Source: QQVM01 sp964544885
GTDB lineage: Bacteria; Bacteroidota; Bacteroidia; AKYH767-A; 2013-40CM-41-45
DNA length: 64,000 nucleotides
Assembly: GCA_964544885.1 (NCBI GenBank)
Contig: CAZJDX010000010.1
Location: 42,063 to 106,062, forward strand
Direction: 5' to 3'
Position numbers and translations under genes: made by a program. This document shows positions 53,025 through 61,795 of this stretch, in pieces. Numbering within the stretch: position 1 is the stretch's first letter; every line of letters starts with the position of its first letter. A model generated the notes under the pieces. That model did not search any database. It saw only the letters and a list, made by a program, of their open reading frames with translations, and was not told where the DNA came from.

Positions 53025-53570
53025 TCATTTCTTCAGGTAGGCAGAATACATCCAGACAAGCTTTTCCTGCGCACGGATATAATCGCTCATCATGGCATTC
53101 GTACCTTCGTCGCCCGCTTTGTCAGCCAGAGTAAGAATTTCCCGCTGGCGGACGATGATGATCTTGAATGCCTCAAGGACCTGCTTCACCGCCTCAATAC
53201 CGTCGCTGACCCTGGAGCTTTCTTTGACTTTTGCTATTTTGTAGTAGTGTGAGAAACTGTGATCGGGGGCATGACCAAGTGTGAGAATTCTCTCCGCCAC
53301 CTCGTCTATCTTGAGTAAAATATCATTGTACAGTTCTTCAAATTTAATATGTAATTCAAAAAACTTTTCACCCTTAATGTTCCAGTGAAAGCCGCGTGTG
53401 TTTTGGTAAAATACCGAATAGTCCGCCAATAGAATATTCAGTTTTTCCGCCAGTTCTTTTGATAATTTTTTGTTGAGGCCAATCGCACTTGTCATGAGAG
53501 CCGGATTTAATCTTGGTTTAACCGTTTCTTCTGAATATATTTTTTTCTGAATGAGAGGACCTTTAATCAA
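53025..53570 (-). CDS. dps: Dps-family ferritin-like protein
   Basis: Protein of 181 residues. The Dps ferroxidase signature is present: TRGFHWNIKGEKFFELHIKFEELYNDILLKIDEVAERI (in pieces: FHWN, LHIKFEELY, DEVAER). Dps dodecamers oxidise and store iron with hydrogen peroxide and protect DNA. The first ATG overlaps the frr stop (ATGA, 4 bases), giving an N-terminal extension of ~25 residues before Met26, which is where a typical Dps would begin (53495). The Lys/Arg-bearing extension (KKIYSEETVKPR) could serve in DNA binding, or the shorter form may be the real one. Confidence 0.88.
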   Translation of the reverse strand: MIKGPLIQKKIYSEETVKPRLNPALMTSAIGLNKKLSKELAEKLNILLADYSVFYQNTRGFHWNIKGEKFFELHIKFEELYNDILLKIDEVAERILTLGHAPDHSFSHYYKIAKVKESSRVSDGIEAVKQVLEAFKIIIVRQREILTLADKAGDEGTNAMMSDYIRAQEKLVWMYSAYLKK

Positions 53571-54124
53571 ATGGTCATGATCTCCTTTTCCTTTGCTTCC
53601 AGGTGTTTATCTACAGCCAATATGAACGAATCAGTCATTTTCTGAATTCGATCCTCGATATCCTTTACAACATCTTCAGGCATTCCTTTACCGTCTTTTT
53701 TTACATGCTCATTGGCATCACGACGGGTAGTCCTGATGGACACCTTACAATGTTCCGCTTCCGCTCTGGTCTTCTTGACAAGATCCTTGCGTCTTTCCTC
53801 AGTCAATGCAGGAATGTTGATCCGGATAACCTGTCCGTCGTTCTGCGGGTTAAAACCAAGGTTGGCAGCCATGATGGCTTTTTCGATCGGAACGATCATT
53901 GATTTTTCCCAGGGCTGTATAACGAGGGTTCTGGCATCGGGCACCGACATATTGGCCACCTGATTCAGGGGAGTGTTATTGCCATAATAATCTACGCTAA
54001 GTCCGTCGAGCATTGCCGGATTGGCCCTGCCGGCGCGGATCTTTGCAAGTTCAACTTCCAGGTGAGCAATGGCTTTCTGCATGTGCTCTTTTGCATGGTT
54101 GATTAGCTGATTGGCGTCAAGCAT
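53567..54124 (-). CDS. frr: Ribosome recycling factor
   Basis: Translation factor of 185 residues that, with EF-G, splits the post-termination ribosome. Length and motifs are standard: KIRAGRANPAMLDGL, DARTLVIQPWEKS, NDGQVIRINIPALTEERRKD and RRDANEHVKK. It follows pyrH by 56 bases, the usual order across bacteria. Unusually, its stop overlaps the start of dps by 4 bases. Confidence 0.97.
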   Translation of the reverse strand: MLDANQLINHAKEHMQKAIAHLEVELAKIRAGRANPAMLDGLSVDYYGNNTPLNQVANMSVPDARTLVIQPWEKSMIVPIEKAIMAANLGFNPQNDGQVIRINIPALTEERRKDLVKKTRAEAEHCKVSIRTTRRDANEHVKKDGKGMPEDVVKDIEDRIQKMTDSFILAVDKHLEAKEKEIMTI

Positions 54125-54180
54125 AGTGGTTGAATATTTTAATCGGTTAGTATCAATCGGAAAATAATTCTCATCCGGAT

Positions 54181-54891
54181 TTAAAACTCCACAAGAGTTC
54201 CTACGGCTTCTCCTTTCAGCACCTTCATCAGGTTGCCTGCTTTATTCATGTCAAAGACGATGATGGGAACTTTGTTTTCGTTACACAGGGTGAAGGCTGT
54301 CAGATCCATCACCTTGAGTCCTTTTTCATACACTTCATCAAAAGTTACCTGATCGTATTTGATGGCATTTTTATGCTTTTCCGGATCCTGGTTATAGATC
54401 CCATCAACGCGTGTTCCTTTCAGTAACACATCGGCGCCTATTTCAATTGCTCTGAGAGAAGCTGCCGTATCTGTGGTGAAGTAAGGGTTTCCGGTGCCCG
54501 CCCCGAAGATTACGACACGGCCTTTCTCCAGATGACGTACAGCCCTTCTTTTGATATAAGGTTCACAGATCTGTTCCATCTTGATGGCACTCTGAAGGCG
54601 GGTTTTCACTCCCAGTCTTTCAAGGGCTGACTGCAGCGCCATGGAATTGATCACGGTTGCGAGCATTCCCATATAATCACCCTGTACCCGGTCAATGAGG
54701 TCCTCCGCGTCATTTCCCACCCCCCTGAAAATATTACCTCCACCTATTACAATGGCCACTTCCACACCCTTATCAACTACGCTTTTGATGTCATCGGAAT
54801 ATTTGGCAAGTACGTTATGATCAATCCCGAATTCCTTGTCTCCCATCAGGGATTCACCACTCAGTTTCAGCAGGATGCGTTTATATTTCAT
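54181..54891 (-). CDS. pyrH: UMP kinase
   Basis: Cytoplasmic hexameric UMP kinase of 236 residues that phosphorylates UMP to UDP. It shows the N-terminal KRILLKLSGESLMG, the glycine loop VIGGGNIFRGVG, GDYMGMLATVINSMALQ, the GAGTGNPYFTTDTAA nucleotide segment and KVMDLTAFTLC. It leads the pyrH-frr-dps-ydcF-GNAT run; tsf and rpsB, often found upstream, are not in the window. Confidence 0.97.
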   Translation of the reverse strand: MKYKRILLKLSGESLMGDKEFGIDHNVLAKYSDDIKSVVDKGVEVAIVIGGGNIFRGVGNDAEDLIDRVQGDYMGMLATVINSMALQSALERLGVKTRLQSAIKMEQICEPYIKRRAVRHLEKGRVVIFGAGTGNPYFTTDTAASLRAIEIGADVLLKGTRVDGIYNQDPEKHKNAIKYDQVTFDEVYEKGLKVMDLTAFTLCNENKVPIIVFDMNKAGNLMKVLKGEAVGTLVEF

Positions 54892-55066
54892 ATATAAGCT
54901 TTACGTGGCGAATTTATGCAATTTTCATGTATGGAGAGAATCTAAGCGTGAATAATTAGTAAAGGAAAAGGGATTGCAGACCTGCTCACGATTTATTTTA
55001 TCAAGCGGATTTGCAGGTATTTACTATTATTCTTTATCTTTCTTTTTTATAAAAGAGATTAGCCTT

Positions 55067-55297
55067 ATGCCCCTGAAAAATTTAGGCCTGAATTCAATCT
55101 TCAAGCTCATGTTGTTGATGGCACTTTTAAGTACGGGTGCCTGCGTAAAAGAGAACGGCAGTTGCTTTGATGAGCAACTTTACCAAAGACACAAGAACGA
55201 CAAATGCCCGACTGATTGTCCCGGCGTTGTTGGCTGCGATGGTGAAGTTTATTGTAATGAATGTGAGGCAAACAAACATGGCATACGTATCAGATGA
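55067..55297 (+). CDS. Small Kazal-like lipoprotein
   Basis: Exported protein of 76 residues from the ATG at 55067. The frame also has an ATG at 54974, but the lipoprotein signal (FKLMLLMALLSTGAC) starts at the later one. After the lipobox Cys, the mature part has a Cys pattern (C...C-P-T-D-C-P-G-V-V-G-C-D-G-x-x-Y-x-N-x-C) matching the core of a Kazal-type serine protease inhibitor (CPTDCPGVVGCDGEVYCNEC). The domain is short at its C terminus. It may protect the cell surface from proteases, its own or those of others. No protease gene is adjacent. Confidence 0.7.
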   Translation: MPLKNLGLNSIFKLMLLMALLSTGACVKENGSCFDEQLYQRHKNDKCPTDCPGVVGCDGEVYCNECEANKHGIRIR

Positions 55298-55530
55298 AAA
55301 GTTACCCAAATGTGTTGAATGTTGAGGTTAAGCTTTTGTGGAGAGCATGGAATGCAATACCAATTCAATTCGTCCTTTTTTGACTCATACAGGTTCCTGT
55401 CGTCCGGTCTCCGAATTCTATTGACATTAATTAGACATCCCGGACTCACTGCTGAGGAAATTTTGAAAAGCCAGGATCAATAATTCCCGCGAGCTATCGT
55501 TAGCAGTCATGAAGCATCAGTGGTAAAAAT

Positions 55531-55809
55531 ATGTCTAAACTTGACAGAGATTCATTATTACTTCTCCTTTTTAGTTTTCTTACAGTTCAGTTTCTGTTTT
55601 ATATTGACGAAGGCTACTATGATCTCCGGTGGATGAAGGATGCCGGGAACTGGTTTGTATTTCTGATATATCTGCTGGTAATTTATTGCTGCCAGCTGGT
55701 TTTTTATCATGTAATCCTGCGCCGACTCAAGGGGCGAAGCAGGTTGATTCTTGGATTTTGGGCAGGATGCATTTGCGGAATTTTACTTCTGGTTAATTTC
55801 ATATTTTAG
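55531..55809 (+). CDS. Small three-helix membrane protein
   Basis: Unrecognised protein of 92 residues with three hydrophobic helices (~9-25, ~40-60, ~72-90) and a basic loop (RRLKGRSR) before the third, which would place that loop in the cytoplasm. The neighbours on either side are also unrecognised small exported proteins. Coding is supported by good codon use and a typical membrane composition, but no homologue comes to mind. Confidence 0.55.
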   Translation: MSKLDRDSLLLLLFSFLTVQFLFYIDEGYYDLRWMKDAGNWFVFLIYLLVIYCCQLVFYHVILRRLKGRSRLILGFWAGCICGILLLVNFIF

Positions 55810-56006
55810 TTTTTGTGTAATTTCGATTCTTTCCATTGGATCTTGTTCTTGGTGTGGCACTGAATTGTAAGCTCAACCTGCGCGATGAAAAATGTGCAAT
55901 TGGGCACTAAAAAATCAATTCATATTATTTTCGATAGGCTCAACACTGACACTAATACTTAGGTTCTGTTTAATATTGTATATTCATCTTCTAAAAATAG
56001 CAGCCA

Positions 56007-56699
56007 ATGAAACACTTTCTTTTTACAGTCCTTCTGGCCTTAGCCACGTTGACAACATTTTCGCAAGACAGCCTGAAGACAAAAGATTATCGCAATGAGT
56101 TCGGCATCGATGGGACTGCTTTCATAAAGCAGTTTTTCAATTTTAACAGTGGACAATTTCCCACCCAATATGTCAATACATACTATCTTACCTATCGAAG
56201 ACTCTACAAATGTGGGAATATCCGCTTCGCGGTTGGAGGATCCTATTCAAGTAATGACATAAATAACAATAATCCTCAGGACGACAATCAATATCGATAT
56301 GAAGCCTTTTCATTGAATTCAAGGATTGGCTGGGAGTTCTTCAGCAATCTTTCGACACGATGGCAGGTATTTTACGGACTGGATTTCCGTCCAACATTTC
56401 AACGCACTAAAAATGATGTCATGTATTGGACTTCAGGCTATGCAAACGGATTCGAAGATAAGATGCAACTCTATGCAATTGCTCCCTTACTTGGTTTTCG
56501 TTTCCGGTTGACAGACCGATTGAGCATTTCTACCGAGGCAAGTTTTTCACTTAACTGGAGTGTGAACGAGAGAACAGACTATTTTACTCCTCAGTCAAGT
56601 ATGTACCCTTCCAAACCGGACATCATCTCCCCAAAGACAAAAAGACTGGAGACGGTTTTTCAGCAGCCCATTTCATTGTTTGTGACATTTGACATTTAG
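56007..56699 (+). CDS. Exported beta-rich protein, probable outer-membrane barrel
   Basis: Protein of 230 residues with a clear signal peptide (KHFLFTVLLALATLTTFSQ). The remainder alternates polar and aromatic residues in strands (VNTYYLTYRRLYKCGN, IRFAVGGSYSSNDI, RWQVFYGLDFRPTF, LLGFRFRLTDRLSISTEAS) and ends in a hydrophobic strand with terminal Phe-Asp-Ile. This resembles small outer-membrane beta-barrels of Bacteroidota. The function is not recognised. Confidence 0.68.
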   Translation: MKHFLFTVLLALATLTTFSQDSLKTKDYRNEFGIDGTAFIKQFFNFNSGQFPTQYVNTYYLTYRRLYKCGNIRFAVGGSYSSNDINNNNPQDDNQYRYEAFSLNSRIGWEFFSNLSTRWQVFYGLDFRPTFQRTKNDVMYWTSGYANGFEDKMQLYAIAPLLGFRFRLTDRLSISTEASFSLNWSVNERTDYFTPQSSMYPSKPDIISPKTKRLETVFQQPISLFVTFDI

Positions 56700-56904
56700 C
56701 GATACCTTAAATTACCGTTGCCAATAGGATGATTGTCCTCGATATGATCAATTGTAAACTAAATTAATCCGCCTGGCGATCTACTGAGAAAGGCTGTACG
56801 AAAGATCATTCCGTCCTTGTACAGACCGGTTTCCGGTTTATATATCTTTACAATGTTGTTGTTCAGGAACTATTGTTAAACACAGGCAAGTTCCAGGTTG
56901 AATT

Positions 56905-57678
56905 ATGGAAATCGTTATTGTTCCCATCGTCGCATTCCTCGCATCCATCCTTACCTTTTTCTCCGGATTTGGGCTGGGGACACTGCTCACTCCGCTCTTT
57001 ATGATCTTTTTCCCGGTTGACCTGGCGATTGGATTAACCGCTATTGTGCATTTCTTCAATAACATTTTCAAGCTTTTACTGGTAGGAAGAAAAGCGGATA
57101 AGGAGGTTCTTCTCCGCTTTGGAATTCCTGCCGTCCTCGCAGCCGTAGCCGGAGCCTGGCTCTTGCTGAATATTAATGATCAGGAGTCGCTTTTTTCCTA
57201 TGTACTTTTAGGGGAAAGTATCGAAGTCTATCCTGTAAAATTTATCATCTCTGTTCTGCTTCTCATTTTTGCAAGCATGGATCTGATTCCCTATTTCGGC
57301 AGATTGCAATTTGGAAAGGACAAGCTGCCGATAGGAGGAATATTGAGCGGATTTTTTGGAGGACTCTCTGGCAACCAGGGAGCACTGAGAAGCGCCTTTT
57401 TGATTAAAGCCGGATTGTCAAAGGAAGCTTTTATCGGAACAGCCGTAGTTGTTTCGACATTTGTCGATCTGACCCGTCTGACGGTCTATGCAAGCGGTTC
57501 AATCTTCTCTGTGCTCAGGGAGAACTATGTCATCATTTTAATTGCTACTCTTTCAGCAATTGCCGGAGCCTATGTGGGAAACAGCTTGCTGAAGAAAATT
57601 ACCTTACGATTTCTTCAGGTTAGTGTTGCTATCATGCTGATCCTGCTTTCTCTCGCCTTGGGCGCTGGCCTCATCTGA
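56905..57678 (+). CDS. TauE/SafE-family permease
   Basis: Inner-membrane protein of 257 residues with about eight helices in two halves. The family signature FFSGFGLGTLLTPLFMIFFP is at the N terminus and the equivalent GILSGFFGGLSGNQGALRSAF begins the second half. TauE/SafE proteins export organosulfur compounds such as sulfite or sulfoacetate, or act as general anion permeases. No sulfur-metabolism gene is adjacent, so the substrate is unknown. It is separated by a terminator from the convergent DUF4397 gene. Confidence 0.85.
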   Translation: MEIVIVPIVAFLASILTFFSGFGLGTLLTPLFMIFFPVDLAIGLTAIVHFFNNIFKLLLVGRKADKEVLLRFGIPAVLAAVAGAWLLLNINDQESLFSYVLLGESIEVYPVKFIISVLLLIFASMDLIPYFGRLQFGKDKLPIGGILSGFFGGLSGNQGALRSAFLIKAGLSKEAFIGTAVVVSTFVDLTRLTVYASGSIFSVLRENYVIILIATLSAIAGAYVGNSLLKKITLRFLQVSVAIMLILLSLALGAGLI

Positions 57679-57732
57679 CGCCGAACCTCATGGTTCAACA
57701 TTGTAGCTGAATAAGGCACCTTGCTTTACCCC

Positions 57733-57763
57733 AAAAAAAGACGGAGATGCACGCATCTCCGTC
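57733..57763 (-). terminator. Rho-independent terminator
   Basis: A perfect 10-bp stem (57740-57749 with 57754-57763), 4-base loop, preceded on the + strand by seven A, which form the T tract on the minus strand. It ends the DUF4397 gene 20 bases past its stop. Confidence 0.9.
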
Positions 57764-57783
57764 CGGAAAAATATAGATAAACA

Positions 57784-59481
57784 TTACTGCACGACAAGCC
57801 TTTGCAGGAATTGACCATTCTCATCAGAGACTTTTACGTAATAGATGCCCTTTGCATAATTACTCACCGGAATATGGTTTTTACTGTTTTCAATGACCTT
57901 GTCGAGAATCATCATGCCGGAAGAGGTATAGACCTGGAGTGATTTCCCGATCAGTTCTTTGTCCGATGTGATGTTTATATATTCTGATGCAGGATTTGGA
58001 TATAGGTTGAAAGACCGGTCCTGATCCGGATCATTCAAACCTGTAGGTGTTGTGAGCACTATCACCGTTCCATCAGCAAGTACCGCGATCAGTGCGAACG
58101 GTGTACCGTTCTGATTCATGGCTGGATCAAGAAATCCGGAAGCCAGAATAACAGCGGATGATCCTCCCAAGGCATTAAGTGGAGCGGAAAAGCTGGCCAC
58201 GATTATTGAATTGTCATTTCCCGGTGTGATATCCAGTTGGTAATTTCCGGCTGGAACCGTCAGGTATCCGGTGATGTCTCCATAAGCGGCATTATCAACA
58301 AGAACATTTCCTCCAACCACAACGTCAACAGTGGGTGCGTCACTGGCGCCATGTACTACCCTTAAATCGACATCAGAAATACCGGAAGCTGTTTCAGCCA
58401 TCTGATCCTGGAGGAAGAGCGTGAAGGCTGTTGCTCGTCCGTCAGGATTGGCAGCAAAGTTTGCCGGGTTAAGCACACCATTGGCAACTGCGAGATACGT
58501 TCCGCCATTGACCAGGGTAACTTCAAAATTTTTCAAGGTATCGTTAACCGATGTGCTGTTGCCCGGAGCGATTCCTATATTCAGCACGACACCAGCCGGC
58601 ACATCCACATAGGGAGTCGCTGTACGAAACGCGAAGTCATCCAGCAGCATACTTCCGTTGACATAAACATCTACCGTTGCAGCAGCGGGATCGGCGGCGT
58701 TATGAATAACCTGCAATCTGGCGGTGCTGGTTGCGGGAAATGGAACTACAGTGCCGTTTGCAAGCGCCGCAAACAAACCGAAAGCTTCACCATTCTGATT
58801 GCCGGCAGGATCGAGGAATCCGCTTGCGAACACTACGGCAGAGCCTCCGCCAAGAGAGCTGAGATCAGCCAGGAAAGAAGCAACAATTGGAGAACCGGCT
58901 GCAGGTGTTACATCAAGCGTATAGGTATCTGCCGGAACGCTTACATAGGGTGTGATGGCGCTATACGAAGCATTGTCAACCAGCGTGGCGACATTTCTGG
59001 CAATGACATCTACTGCAGGAGCATCCGTAGCGCCATGCAGAACGATGAAGTCCACTTCCATTCCGCTCCCGGCAGCACTCCGGATATTATCCTGAATGAA
59101 CAAGGTGAAACCGGTTGAAATCCCGTCAGGGTTACTGGCAAAAGTTGAAGTGTCAAGTACTCCGTTGGCAATGGCCACATAGCGCTGACCGGAACTCAGC
59201 GTCACTTCAAAATTTTTGATGGTGTCGTTCACCGAACTGCTTGATGGGGGAGCTACACCAATGTTGAGACTGATCCCGGCGGGAAGACTTACAAATGGAC
59301 TGGCTGAACGAAAGGTGAAATCATTTAGGGTCAATGTTCCGTCAACATAAATGTCAACCGTTGCGGCGGCCGGGTCCGCTGCATTATGGATGACCTGTAA
59401 TTCCGCTGTCTGCGCTTTGGCTGTCAGGTTGCCGAGAAAGGAAGCGCCCGTAATCAATAAGAGTAGTGTGATTTTTTTCAT
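57784..59481 (-). CDS. Duplicated DUF4397 T9SS type A protein
   Basis: Secreted protein of 565 residues. A signal peptide (KKITLLLLITGASFLGNLTAKAQ) is followed by two copies of a ~230-residue unit (~27-255 and ~256-485). Each unit holds a DUF4397 domain (LQVIHNAADPAAATVD, NIGIAP/NIGVAP, NDT-KNFEVTL) and a second, diverged copy of the same fold (VHGASDAPTVDVV). The C terminus is a T9SS type A domain (LYPNPASEYINI, LQVYTSSGMMILD, KGIYYVKV). DUF4397 has no known activity. It has its own terminator and a long AT-rich upstream region. Confidence 0.88.
   Translation of the reverse strand: MKKITLLLLITGASFLGNLTAKAQTAELQVIHNAADPAAATVDIYVDGTLTLNDFTFRSASPFVSLPAGISLNIGVAPPSSSSVNDTIKNFEVTLSSGQRYVAIANGVLDTSTFASNPDGISTGFTLFIQDNIRSAAGSGMEVDFIVLHGATDAPAVDVIARNVATLVDNASYSAITPYVSVPADTYTLDVTPAAGSPIVASFLADLSSLGGGSAVVFASGFLDPAGNQNGEAFGLFAALANGTVVPFPATSTARLQVIHNAADPAAATVDVYVNGSMLLDDFAFRTATPYVDVPAGVVLNIGIAPGNSTSVNDTLKNFEVTLVNGGTYLAVANGVLNPANFAANPDGRATAFTLFLQDQMAETASGISDVDLRVVHGASDAPTVDVVVGGNVLVDNAAYGDITGYLTVPAGNYQLDITPGNDNSIIVASFSAPLNALGGSSAVILASGFLDPAMNQNGTPFALIAVLADGTVIVLTTPTGLNDPDQDRSFNLYPNPASEYINITSDKELIGKSLQVYTSSGMMILDKVIENSKNHIPVSNYAKGIYYVKVSDENGQFLQRLVVQ
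58030..59403 (-). repeat. Internal tandem duplication, two ~690-bp units
   Basis: The DUF4397 gene repeats its whole body. Unit 1 covers about 59403-58720 and unit 2 about 58719-58030. Stretches such as NAADPAAATVD and SGFLDP are identical in both at the protein level, while other positions have diverged. Confidence 0.8.
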
Positions 59482-59895
59482 GGCTTGTTGTTTTTAAGAA
59501 ATGTTAGTTAGAGTTGGTTTCATTTTATTTCCCAAAGAGAACAAGCCTGAAAAGTAAAATGTTTAAACAAATACTAAAATAGTTAAACAAAAATTATATA
59601 AAATAACTAATATGCTTATAATCAGCAAATAAGGTTTAACAGTATTGCATTAAAATTAAACAAAATTCAGGTCAAAATCCACGATTGGATACCATTCCGG
59701 GGTTTCCCATAGCATTCTATTAAGGCATTAATTTCCAAGTCCCGCGGGCAGGGATTTTTTCCGTTTGCAGAAGTCATAAGAGGAGCGAAAGCCCGATGGA
59801 TCTGGTATGTTTTTGCCGGGATTTTTATAATTTAGTTTTTTTGAAATTTTTACCCGGTTCAGTGATCATATATTCCGGGATTAAATTGCTCCACC
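59482..59895. other. AT-rich divergent intergenic region with repeated motif
   Basis: 414 bases, very AT-rich between about 59550 and 59670. It contains GTTTAAACAAA (59561), GTTAAACAAAAA (59582) and ATTAAACAAAA (59656), all the same way round, the first two one helical double turn (21 bases) apart. On the minus strand these read as TTTG-bearing strings and may be promoter or regulator sites of the DUF4397 gene. No gene is visible. Confidence 0.5.
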
Positions 59896-60717
59896 ATGAA
59901 ACTCCATTTCCATATTCTGCCTTTGGCCTTGATATTTTCCAATAGCATCAGGCTGCATGCTCAGTGTACAGATAATCTGATCCAGAATGGTTCTTTCAAT
60001 TCTTCAGTCGGAGTGAGTGTAACCGCTCCCGGATGGATGGGAACCATTTCGCCGGATGTGAATGATGCCTCGGGTTTTTTGAATACTTCGCCATGTTATA
60101 CCTGGACAGCTACGCCTCTTGCATCAAATGACGGAGGGACATGGCAAAATCTGTATAATCAGGAAACCGTCAGACAGAATGTAAGTCTGCAACCCGGTCA
60201 ACCTTATCTCTTGTGTTTTGAATATGCGGCACAGGGTATCGAGTGTCCCCCGTTGAACTTTTTTAACGGGCCGGTTGGTGTTCAGGTGATGATCGACAGC
60301 ACGCTTCATACCATCACTCCGGATGATAGCACTGCATATACCTGGGAGAGTATATGTATAAATTTCACCGCTGTAAACTCTCTTACCACTATTACTTTCG
60401 CTCCTTCGCAAAATCAGTATGTCGCGATTGACGGAGTATGTCTTACTGCGATGAAAGGGACATCTGTTGTTGAAGAAAAGGGGTTAGACGAAATAGGAAT
60501 CAGTAGACGGCCGGGTGCTCTGGAGATCCGGAGTTTGGCATCTTTTCCTTCCGGATTAACCTTCTGCCTGTTTGACCTTGCAGGCAGGAAGCTTTTGGAA
60601 AGTTCATTTTCCGGATCCTGTACGATCAGTACTGATATACTGACTGAAGGGATCTGCCTGTATAGTCTTGAGTCGGATAATAATTTGATTAAAAGAGGAA
60701 AGATCCTCATCCGTTGA
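59896..60717 (+). CDS. Secreted carbohydrate-binding-like T9SS type A protein
   Basis: Exported protein of 273 residues. The signal peptide ends in LHAQ. Residues ~25-190 form one beta-sandwich of the carbohydrate-binding type (NLIQNGSFNSSVGVSVTAPGW, TVRQNVSLQPGQPYLLCFEYA, TWESICINFTA, IDGVCL), as in the CBM4/9-like or DUF642-type domains. A short T9SS type A tail follows (LFDLAGRKLLESS, EGICLYSLES, RGKILIR). It may bind a glycan at the surface. It lacks the usual Y-P-N-P opening in the tail, so the sorting-domain call is a little less certain. Confidence 0.72.
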   Translation: MKLHFHILPLALIFSNSIRLHAQCTDNLIQNGSFNSSVGVSVTAPGWMGTISPDVNDASGFLNTSPCYTWTATPLASNDGGTWQNLYNQETVRQNVSLQPGQPYLLCFEYAAQGIECPPLNFFNGPVGVQVMIDSTLHTITPDDSTAYTWESICINFTAVNSLTTITFAPSQNQYVAIDGVCLTAMKGTSVVEEKGLDEIGISRRPGALEIRSLASFPSGLTFCLFDLAGRKLLESSFSGSCTISTDILTEGICLYSLESDNNLIKRGKILIR

Positions 60718-60780
60718 GAAACCAAAGCTCCACTGTAAACCCGATAATGATTCCGGAGCGCTTGCACTGATTTAATTCAT

Positions 60781-61764
60781 ATGAAAAAAGAGAGGAGTGG
60801 TTTATCGGCTATCGAATTTCATCTTGATCAGATTTCGGATTTGATCCGTAAAGCGAATTTGGTAAAGAACCAGGCTCATTTTTTATACAAGAACAATTTA
60901 CGTACTCCATTATTCATGCTGGAAGCGATCTTCAGGGTGTACCGTGAGGTGTATAAAGGCTATGGATATAAAAAAATGTATACAAGGGTTAAGGAAGTGG
61001 AGGACGCTGTCGGCAGGCTTGACTACTATTATTATTATGCAAATGAGATGGCGGCGAATAAAAGTAAGGCCCGTGTAAGGAAGTATCTGCTGGAGAAAGC
61101 CAAAAGGATGGAGGATGAATTAAAGGAAATCCTTTCGAATGAGGGCTGGCTTGATGGGGAAGTGATAAAAAAATTCAGGAGGAAGCTGACAAAGACAGAC
61201 TGGAAAGCTCAGGAAGATGAAGCCGCAGAGATAAGAGGCTTCTATATCAAAGCTATTGGCTCCATGCCGAAATCAAGCAGATCAAAAGAAATTATTTTCA
61301 GGGATATGGAGCGCGATGTTCATGAACTCCGGCGCGATTTGAGATGGTTGTCAATTTATCCTCATGCTTTCCAGGGCTTGTTTCAGATGAACCCTGAAAA
61401 ATCGAAACCAGCCGGAAATCTGCTTAGGTACCGGACAAAAGAAATTATCGGATCTCCATTCGTTGAGCTCCCCCGCCGCTTTGATTACCCGGTAAATATA
61501 TGGTTGAATAAGTATAATTTTCTTGCGCTCAGCTGGATTATTGCAGAGATCGGTTCGCTGAAAGATAATGGCTTAAGACTGGAGATTGTTGGAGAAGCTA
61601 TGGAGAAAACGGGAAAAAGTACGGGAAAGAACAGGGAGCAGGCAGTGATCAGATTCGTCGGAAGGAAGCAGGATAATACAAAAACGATTCTGAAAAAAGC
61701 TGCGGATGCTTACAGACAATTTTTACATGACAGGGTATTGGATAGTCTTGTTGCCGCGGACTGA
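60781..61764 (+). CDS. Helical protein of unknown function
   Basis: Cytoplasmic-looking, strongly basic and helical protein of 327 residues with no signal peptide. The first half has long amphipathic helices with many Tyr, Lys and Glu (AIFRVYREVYKGYGYKKMYT, DYYYYYANEM). Around residues 180-205, DVHELRRDLRWLSIYPHAFQGL looks somewhat like the His/Arg helices of CHAD domains, which bind polyphosphate, but the match is weak. It starts 63 bases after the T9SS gene and ends convergent with the next gene. Confidence 0.6.
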   Translation: MKKERSGLSAIEFHLDQISDLIRKANLVKNQAHFLYKNNLRTPLFMLEAIFRVYREVYKGYGYKKMYTRVKEVEDAVGRLDYYYYYANEMAANKSKARVRKYLLEKAKRMEDELKEILSNEGWLDGEVIKKFRRKLTKTDWKAQEDEAAEIRGFYIKAIGSMPKSSRSKEIIFRDMERDVHELRRDLRWLSIYPHAFQGLFQMNPEKSKPAGNLLRYRTKEIIGSPFVELPRRFDYPVNIWLNKYNFLALSWIIAEIGSLKDNGLRLEIVGEAMEKTGKSTGKNREQAVIRFVGRKQDNTKTILKKAADAYRQFLHDRVLDSLVAAD

Positions 61765-61795
61765 TTAAGCAATTTTATTTGTTGAGACACCACAA

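Noticed and set aside
58702..59118. 138-residue + strand frame inside the DUF4397 gene
   Set aside because: It is the antisense of a well-conserved secreted protein and has no signal or family features.
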